This document shows, piece after piece, positions 51,955 through 55,917 of a stretch of DNA of 55,917 bases. The notes beneath the pieces are model-generated. The model searched no databases. It was not told where the DNA came from and saw only the letters and a program-made list of their open reading frames with translations. The stretch's first letter is position 1. Every line of letters begins with the position of its first letter. The stretch is from assembly GCA_002482505.1 (NCBI GenBank), contig DLGD01000006.1, forward strand, positions 1 to 55,917, given 5' to 3'. The stretch comes from Christensenella sp. UBA7703. Lineage in GTDB: Bacteria; Bacillota; Clostridia; Christensenellales; CAG-138. A program made the position numbers and the translations under genes.

Positions 51955-52839
51955 TTGAGCAACGCAGAAACCATTATGCAATACTGCCGTATGGTCAATA
52001 TGCCGGTAACGGCAAAACAAATCCTTGATGCCCGTTTCCCTGGGAAGCCGCAGCCTTATATAAACTCCACGATCAATGATCTTGTTCAAAATAAAAAACT
52101 CGTGCGCAATGATGAAGTCAGACCATACACAGTTCGGCTCCCTATGGACGGCGAAGTTATTCCCGAACCGAAGGATTATTCAAGGAGTAACCGAAGTGTA
52201 CCGACCAAAACGTGGAGTGATATCGAGATGCCTTTTACACGATTCACAAAGGAAGAACTGGACGAGACCGCCAAACGTGTAAACAGAGATCCGCGGTATG
52301 GTGAAGAAGGTGCAATTATAAATAGCTGCCTTAATAAGTTTCCTCAAAATGTGGACAGTGACATTATTGCAATGAAAATCGCCTTGATTGATATGACGAA
52401 CTCCACGAACTTAAATAAACATTTGAGCAAGATTTATTTGACAAGATTGATTGAAAAAATAAAAAGCTGCAATTTTGACGAACGGGTGGCTAAGGGCGAT
52501 ATTTCCTTAGTTGGCGAATTGGCGAAGAATGAAATTAACCTTTTTTCATTTTTCAGCAAGTATTGCCTGTACCATAATTTCTATGTTTACCAAAATGACG
52601 ATTATGTAATATTCGATGGTGTCATGCAAAATCATGTCGGTCAGTTTCTTTCTCATTACGAATATAAAGGCAAAATATACAAAGCATCACAAATCAAAAA
52701 CTGTATTGAAAAAATGCGCCAGACTTATGACTACATGGGATATTTAGCGCTGATAGATTCAATCCTTGAGCGAAACAATATACATAGCAAAGGTCGACAC
52801 AGAAAATTTGACTGGTTTGTGTGGTATAACAACCGATAG
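51955..52839 (+). CDS. Unrecognised protein with a winged-helix-like N-terminus
   Basis: A 294-residue protein I do not recognise. The first 60 residues (ETIMQYCRMVNMPVTAKQIL, then PYINSTINDLVQNKKLV) read like a winged helix that binds DNA or senses a partner. The central part has helices with many Lys/Asn, and the C-terminus has several aromatic residues (KFDWFVWYN). There is no nuclease or ATPase motif. The start is TTG, eight bases after AGGAGG. It lies 30 bases after the nuclease gene and closes the operon, 80 bases before the right-end repeats. Confidence 0.7.
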   Translation: MSNAETIMQYCRMVNMPVTAKQILDARFPGKPQPYINSTINDLVQNKKLVRNDEVRPYTVRLPMDGEVIPEPKDYSRSNRSVPTKTWSDIEMPFTRFTKEELDETAKRVNRDPRYGEEGAIINSCLNKFPQNVDSDIIAMKIALIDMTNSTNLNKHLSKIYLTRLIEKIKSCNFDERVAKGDISLVGELAKNEINLFSFFSKYCLYHNFYVYQNDDYVIFDGVMQNHVGQFLSHYEYKGKIYKASQIKNCIEKMRQTYDYMGYLALIDSILERNNIHSKGRHRKFDWFVWYNNR

Positions 52840-52858
52840 TCCAATGGGGCAACTATTA

Positions 52859-52920
52859 GGGGTGTGCAAAAGCGGTGCATCTTTTAACGATTTGATTTGA
52901 GCGGTGCATTTTATCAATAG
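52859..52920. repeat. Right-end repeats of the element
   Basis: GGGGTGTGCA (52859-52868), CTTTTAACGATTT (52881-52893) and TTTTATCAATAG (52909-52920). The last is the reverse complement of the left-end CTATTGATAAAA; GCGGTGCAT also repeats at 52873-52881 and 52901-52909. Confidence 0.65.
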
Positions 52921-52934
52921 TTAGTTCCTTTGCC

Positions 52935-52973
52935 AAAAAACAGACAGACCCTTTTCGGGTCTGTCTGTTTTTT
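52935..52973. terminator. Strong bidirectional terminator at the right border
   Basis: AAAAAACAGACAGACCC (52935-52951) pairs perfectly with GGGTCTGTCTGTTTTTT (52957-52973) around TTTTC. It has A and T runs on both sides and so works in both directions: for the element operon or, before insertion, ssrA from the left, and for the oxidoreductase from the right. Confidence 0.92.
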
Positions 52974-52993
52974 ACGCGTGCATAACGCTCTGC

Positions 52994-54007
52994 TTAGAAG
53001 GACATCTCATCCTCTTTGTAGACCAGATGCCACTCTTTTCGGAGCTGGTCAATCATACGCGCGATTGCCAATGTTTCATCCAGCGGCATCTCCGGTGCTT
53101 CTTTGCGTCCATCGAGGAAATGTTGCTGAACGGCAGCCGCTTCAAATTCAAACCCGGACGCCGCATACGGTTGATCGAACCCCTCGCGATTCGGCGAGAT
53201 TCCAACATCCGTTTCCCCCCAGGGTGCAAGCTCAACTCTGCTTGGATGCCACCATCCGTCGCCGAACAATACAGAGCCTTCGCTTCCGCCGATGAACACT
53301 TGGTTGTTTAGCTTGAGCCCAATTGCATCCGATAACACTGCAATGCGCCCATCCGCATATTCAAACGTAAAGGTGTTGAATTCGTCAACGCCGTTTACGA
53401 TCGTGGCCGCCGACGAGACTTTAACGGGATTCGCACCAAACATTGCAAACGCCAGCGCAAGAGGATAAATACCGACATCCAGCAGCGCGCCGCCCGCCAT
53501 ATCGTGCGAAAAACGCCATTGCTTCTTATTGGCGCTGCCATCATAGCCGAAGGTAGCTTGAATCACTTTCGGCTGTCCGATTCTTCCTGAACGCACCCAC
53601 TCCAACCCTTTCTGAAACGCCGGGAAAAACCGCGTCCACATGCCTTCCATGAAGAAAACGTTTTTCTCACGCGCTTTGGCGATCATCTTTTCGGTCTGCG
53701 CCGCGTTCACGCCGAGCGGTTTTTCACAGATCACCGCAAAGCCCGCCTCCAAAAACAGCATCACGTTTTCGTAGTGCTGCGGGTGAGGGGTCCCGATATA
53801 GATGATGTCAAGATCGGTGTCCTTTGCCATATCCTGATAGCTGCCATAGCTTTTGGTAATATCAAACCGCTGTGCGAATGCTTTTGCACTGTCCATATTG
53901 CGTGACGCAACAGCGCTTATCTGCGCATGTTCCACCACCTGCAAGCCCTGCGCAAACTGCGCGGAGATATTACCGGTTCCAACGATTCCCCATTTTACCT
54001 GTTTCAT
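52994..54007 (-). CDS. Gfo/Idh/MocA-family oxidoreductase
   Basis: A 337-residue NAD(P)-dependent enzyme. The dinucleotide loop is GIVGTGNI (residues 7-14), and EKPLG (95-99) carries the family's catalytic Lys. A C-terminal substrate domain follows (GGALLDVGIYPLALAFAMFG). Family members oxidise or reduce sugars and cyclic polyols; this one resembles the dimeric dihydrodiol/xylose dehydrogenase-like branch, but the substrate is open. GAGAATAT-type sequence before the ATG gives AGGAG on the coding strand. Confidence 0.88.
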   Translation of the reverse strand: MKQVKWGIVGTGNISAQFAQGLQVVEHAQISAVASRNMDSAKAFAQRFDITKSYGSYQDMAKDTDLDIIYIGTPHPQHYENVMLFLEAGFAVICEKPLGVNAAQTEKMIAKAREKNVFFMEGMWTRFFPAFQKGLEWVRSGRIGQPKVIQATFGYDGSANKKQWRFSHDMAGGALLDVGIYPLALAFAMFGANPVKVSSAATIVNGVDEFNTFTFEYADGRIAVLSDAIGLKLNNQVFIGGSEGSVLFGDGWWHPSRVELAPWGETDVGISPNREGFDQPYAASGFEFEAAAVQQHFLDGRKEAPEMPLDETLAIARMIDQLRKEWHLVYKEDEMSF

Positions 54008-54165
54008 TTATATTCTCCTTTTGCGTTTGTCGAGCGGGGTATTCTTTTCAATCAGCGTGCGGATTATTCCAGTGATTCATCCATTATACCAAGAAAGCGA
54101 GCGGTTTGTATCGGCTGATCATAATAACAGATTTGCTGTATGCGGGAGAAAAACCGCAAAACCCA

Positions 54166-55047
54166 CTAAAAGCCTTTTGAAAAGAAATCATCAAACATCT
54201 GCAAATACTGTTCGTGAAACATACTGTTCTTTCGCCACACCATTGTAAAATGGTTGCTGAGCGAAAAATCCTCCAGCTCGACAACGCGGAGTGTTCCCGT
54301 CGCCAGCTCCTCCGCAACCGCCGCTTCATATAGAAACGTGATGCCGCAGCCGGCCGCAACGAGGGATTTGATCGCACGTATGCTGCCGATTTCGATCACG
54401 CGCGAAAAATCCGCAATCGAGCCGTTTTTCTCTTGCAGATAGCGCTCCAGAATCTCCCGCGTGCCGGAGCCCGACTCTCTGACGATCAGGCAGGATTCAA
54501 ACAGCGCGCCCAGGGATATGGCTTGATTGCCCGAAAAGAAATTGCTTGCGCAGACCGCGACAAACCGCTGTTCGGAAAAGACTTTGTAATCATAGTCCGA
54601 TTTGCGGAAATAACCTTCCACGAGCGCAAAATCCAGCTCGCCCAGATCGATTTTGTTCAGCAGTGTCTCCGTGTTCTCCACGAGCATGCAGAGGTCTGTG
54701 TTCTGCTCCCGCTCAAGATAGCGAACCAGCGTATCGGGTATGAAATAATCGCCGATGGTACGCGTTGCGCCAAAGGTGCGCTTGGTGCGCGCGCCGGATT
54801 GCAGCCGCTCGCGCAGGATGATTGTATCGTGCATCATGGTGGTTGCGGATTTTCTCAGCAGCACGCCGGCCTCGGTCAGGCAGAGCTTCTTACCTTCGTA
54901 AGAGAAGAGCTTTACTTGATACCGCTCCTCCAGAAAGCGGATGTGCTGGGACACCGCAGGCTGCGTGATATGCAGCTCTTTTGCGGTTTCGGTGAAGTTA
55001 AGCAGGCGGCAAGCGGTTAAAAATGTTTCTATACGAAAATCGAGCAT
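54166..55047 (-). CDS. LysR-family regulator, YeiE/CysL-like
   Basis: A 293-residue LysR regulator. The winged HTH is in residues 1-60 (FRIETFLTACRLLNFTETA, ITQPAVSQHIRFLEERY), and a periplasmic-binding-like effector domain follows. It is divergent from a YeiH-type transporter, an arrangement known for CysL/YeiE-type regulators, so it probably controls that gene. I chose the Met at 55047, giving MLDFRIETF, over one six codons upstream. Confidence 0.88.
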   Translation of the reverse strand: MLDFRIETFLTACRLLNFTETAKELHITQPAVSQHIRFLEERYQVKLFSYEGKKLCLTEAGVLLRKSATTMMHDTIILRERLQSGARTKRTFGATRTIGDYFIPDTLVRYLEREQNTDLCMLVENTETLLNKIDLGELDFALVEGYFRKSDYDYKVFSEQRFVAVCASNFFSGNQAISLGALFESCLIVRESGSGTREILERYLQEKNGSIADFSRVIEIGSIRAIKSLVAAGCGITFLYEAAVAEELATGTLRVVELEDFSLSNHFTMVWRKNSMFHEQYLQMFDDFFSKGF

Positions 55048-55078
55048 GTGGATATGCCCCCACAAACATAAATATATC

Positions 55079-55132
55079 TTATCATATAATCAAAATAGAT
55101 AAATTTCAATATGGTTCGATTGGTGCTAAAAT
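55079..55132 (+). promoter_or_regulatory. Divergent control region of the LysR and YeiH genes
   Basis: TTATC (55079-55083) and GATAA (55098-55102) form an inverted repeat in an AT-rich stretch between the two starts, a candidate LysR operator. Rightward TTCAAT (55105-55110) and TAAAAT (55127-55132), 16 bases apart, make a possible promoter for the transporter. Confidence 0.45.
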
Positions 55133-55167
55133 AGCATGGTTGAAGCAAGAGAAATGAGAGAAAACGA

Positions 55168-55902
55168 ATGAGTTGGATCAAAACAAACGCATTGGGGATA
55201 CTGGTTTGCGGGTTGATCGCGGCTGTTGCATGGCTGCTTGGGGCATGGGTGCCCGTTGTCGGAGGACCCGTGTTTGCCATTGCGCTTGGCATGATTGCGG
55301 CGCTGCTATTCAAGACAAATGAACGCCTGCGTGCGGGGATTTCATTCACCTCGAAAAAGGTGCTGCAATATGCGGTCATCCTGCTTGGGTTTGGGATGAA
55401 TCTTTCGGTAATCGTCAAGACGGGGATTCAATCGCTGCCGATCATTCTTTCGACGATTGCGACGTCTCTACTTGTCGCGTTTGCGCTGTATCGGTGGATG
55501 AAGATTCCGACCAACACTGCGATTCTAATCGGTGTTGGTTCTTCGATCTGCGGCGGCTCCGCCATCGCCGCAACCGCGCCGGTGATCGGCGCGGACGACG
55601 AGGAGATTGCGCAATCGATCTCCGTCATCTTCCTCTTTAACATCGCGGCGGCGCTGATCTTCCCGACGCTGGGTGGGCTGCTGCATCTTTCGGACTATGG
55701 GTTCGGGTTGTTTGCGGGCACGGCGGTCAACGACACCTCCTCTGTCACGGCGGCGGCTTCGGTTTGGGACGCGATCCACCAGTCCAACGCGCTGGAGACC
55801 GCGACGATTGTGAAGATGACGCGTACGCTCGCGATTTTGCCGATCACACTCGTACTCGCGCTGCACCGCGCGAAAAAAGAGGCGGGCGCGGGGGTGAACT
55901 GA
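55168..55902 (+). CDS. YeiH/UPF0324-family membrane transporter, possibly frameshifted at its C-terminus
   Basis: A 244-residue polytopic protein with the family signatures LGFGMNLSVIVKTG, GVGSSICGGSAIAA and GTAVNDTSSVTAAASVW. Members (about 330-350 residues) are proposed sulfate or sulfite exporters. Here the frame ends at AKKEAGAGVN, before the last expected membrane segments. Just before the stop is a run of five G (55890-55894); a one-base change there would read on as GELNPEKR into the end of the window. So it may be truncated, frameshifted, or carry a sequence error. The start has only a weak GAGA site. Confidence 0.75.
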   Translation: MSWIKTNALGILVCGLIAAVAWLLGAWVPVVGGPVFAIALGMIAALLFKTNERLRAGISFTSKKVLQYAVILLGFGMNLSVIVKTGIQSLPIILSTIATSLLVAFALYRWMKIPTNTAILIGVGSSICGGSAIAATAPVIGADDEEIAQSISVIFLFNIAAALIFPTLGGLLHLSDYGFGLFAGTAVNDTSSVTAAASVWDAIHQSNALETATIVKMTRTLAILPITLVLALHRAKKEAGAGVN

Positions 55903-55917
55903 ACCCCGAGAAACGGA

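Larger units (their letters stand above)
39539..52920. mobile_element. Integrated accessory element with serine recombinases and a DNA defence-like operon
   Basis: The segment begins directly after the encoded CCA of tmRNA and ends before a strong terminator that resembles a displaced ssrA terminator. It carries two adjacent large serine recombinase genes (one truncated) and an AT-richer seven-gene block of restriction-type enzymes. CTATTGATAAAA (39552-39563) and its reverse complement (52909-52920) face each other near the ends, and CTTTTAACGATTT repeats occur inside both ends. There are no conjugation or phage structural genes, so it is a genomic island or remnant of an integrative element. 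The exact attachment core is not visible. Confidence 0.75.

Noticed and set aside
39539..52920. Prophage
   Set aside because: No capsid, tail, terminase, lysis or phage replication genes; only recombinases and restriction-type genes.

Overview
The window looks like a piece of a Bacillota (Clostridia-type) chromosome. Evidence: the S10-spc-alpha ribosomal gene order with adk-map-KOW-infA-rpmJ, a zinc-type S14, strong AGGAGG ribosome binding sites, occasional TTG/GTG starts, and the pgk-tpiA-gpmI-secG-smpB-ssrA arrangement. The backbone is GC-rich by eye; the segment from about 42.5 to 52.9 kb is clearly AT-richer and looks acquired. I cannot name the genus.

Layout. (1) 0-2.4 kb, minus strand: a GH4 6-phospho-glycosidase and a BadF/NAGK-type sugar kinase. 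(2) 2.4-3.3 kb: about 940 bases without a gene, holding a promoter, several hairpins and a terminator-like end that together suggest a structured RNA. (3) 3.3-4.7 kb: a Cro/CI-type HTH regulator and a GntR/FCD regulator with a strong promoter and inverted repeats. (4) 4.8-21.6 kb: two tandem promoters, a long leader, then about 30 translation, secretion and transcription genes from rpsJ to rplQ. L5 has a 114-residue Ala/Lys/Glu-rich N-terminal extension and L17 a large internal insertion. (5) 21.7-25.1 kb: a CotH-kinase lipoprotein with four lamin-tail-like domains. (6) 25.3-31.4 kb: ruvC-ruvA-ruvB, an overlapping 846-residue coiled-coil/repeat protein, an ECF-S-like membrane protein and an MBL hydrolase followed by a 67-bp tandem repeat. 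(7) 31.7-39.5 kb: pgk, tpiA, gpmI, secG, smpB, lysA, a polytopic membrane protein and tmRNA. (8) 39.54-52.92 kb: an accessory element directly after ssrA. (9) 52.9-55.9 kb: a Gfo/Idh/MocA oxidoreductase, a LysR regulator and a divergent YeiH-type transporter whose frame stops early.

The accessory element is the most interesting part. It carries one complete and one truncated large serine recombinase on the minus strand. On the plus strand lies an apparently co-transcribed set: a C-terminal remnant of an SNF2-type helicase, a type III-like adenine methyltransferase, a Res-type helicase/nuclease, SbcD, SbcC, a GIY-YIG/DUF4357 nuclease and a 294-residue protein with a predicted winged-helix N-terminus. 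I read this as a composite anti-invader DNA defence island combining modification, translocating restriction, end processing and a second nuclease. The helicase and the second recombinase were both cut by what looks like one deletion near 42.04 kb. The element is bounded by a 12-bp inverted repeat and separates ssrA from a strong hairpin terminator now found at 52.95 kb.
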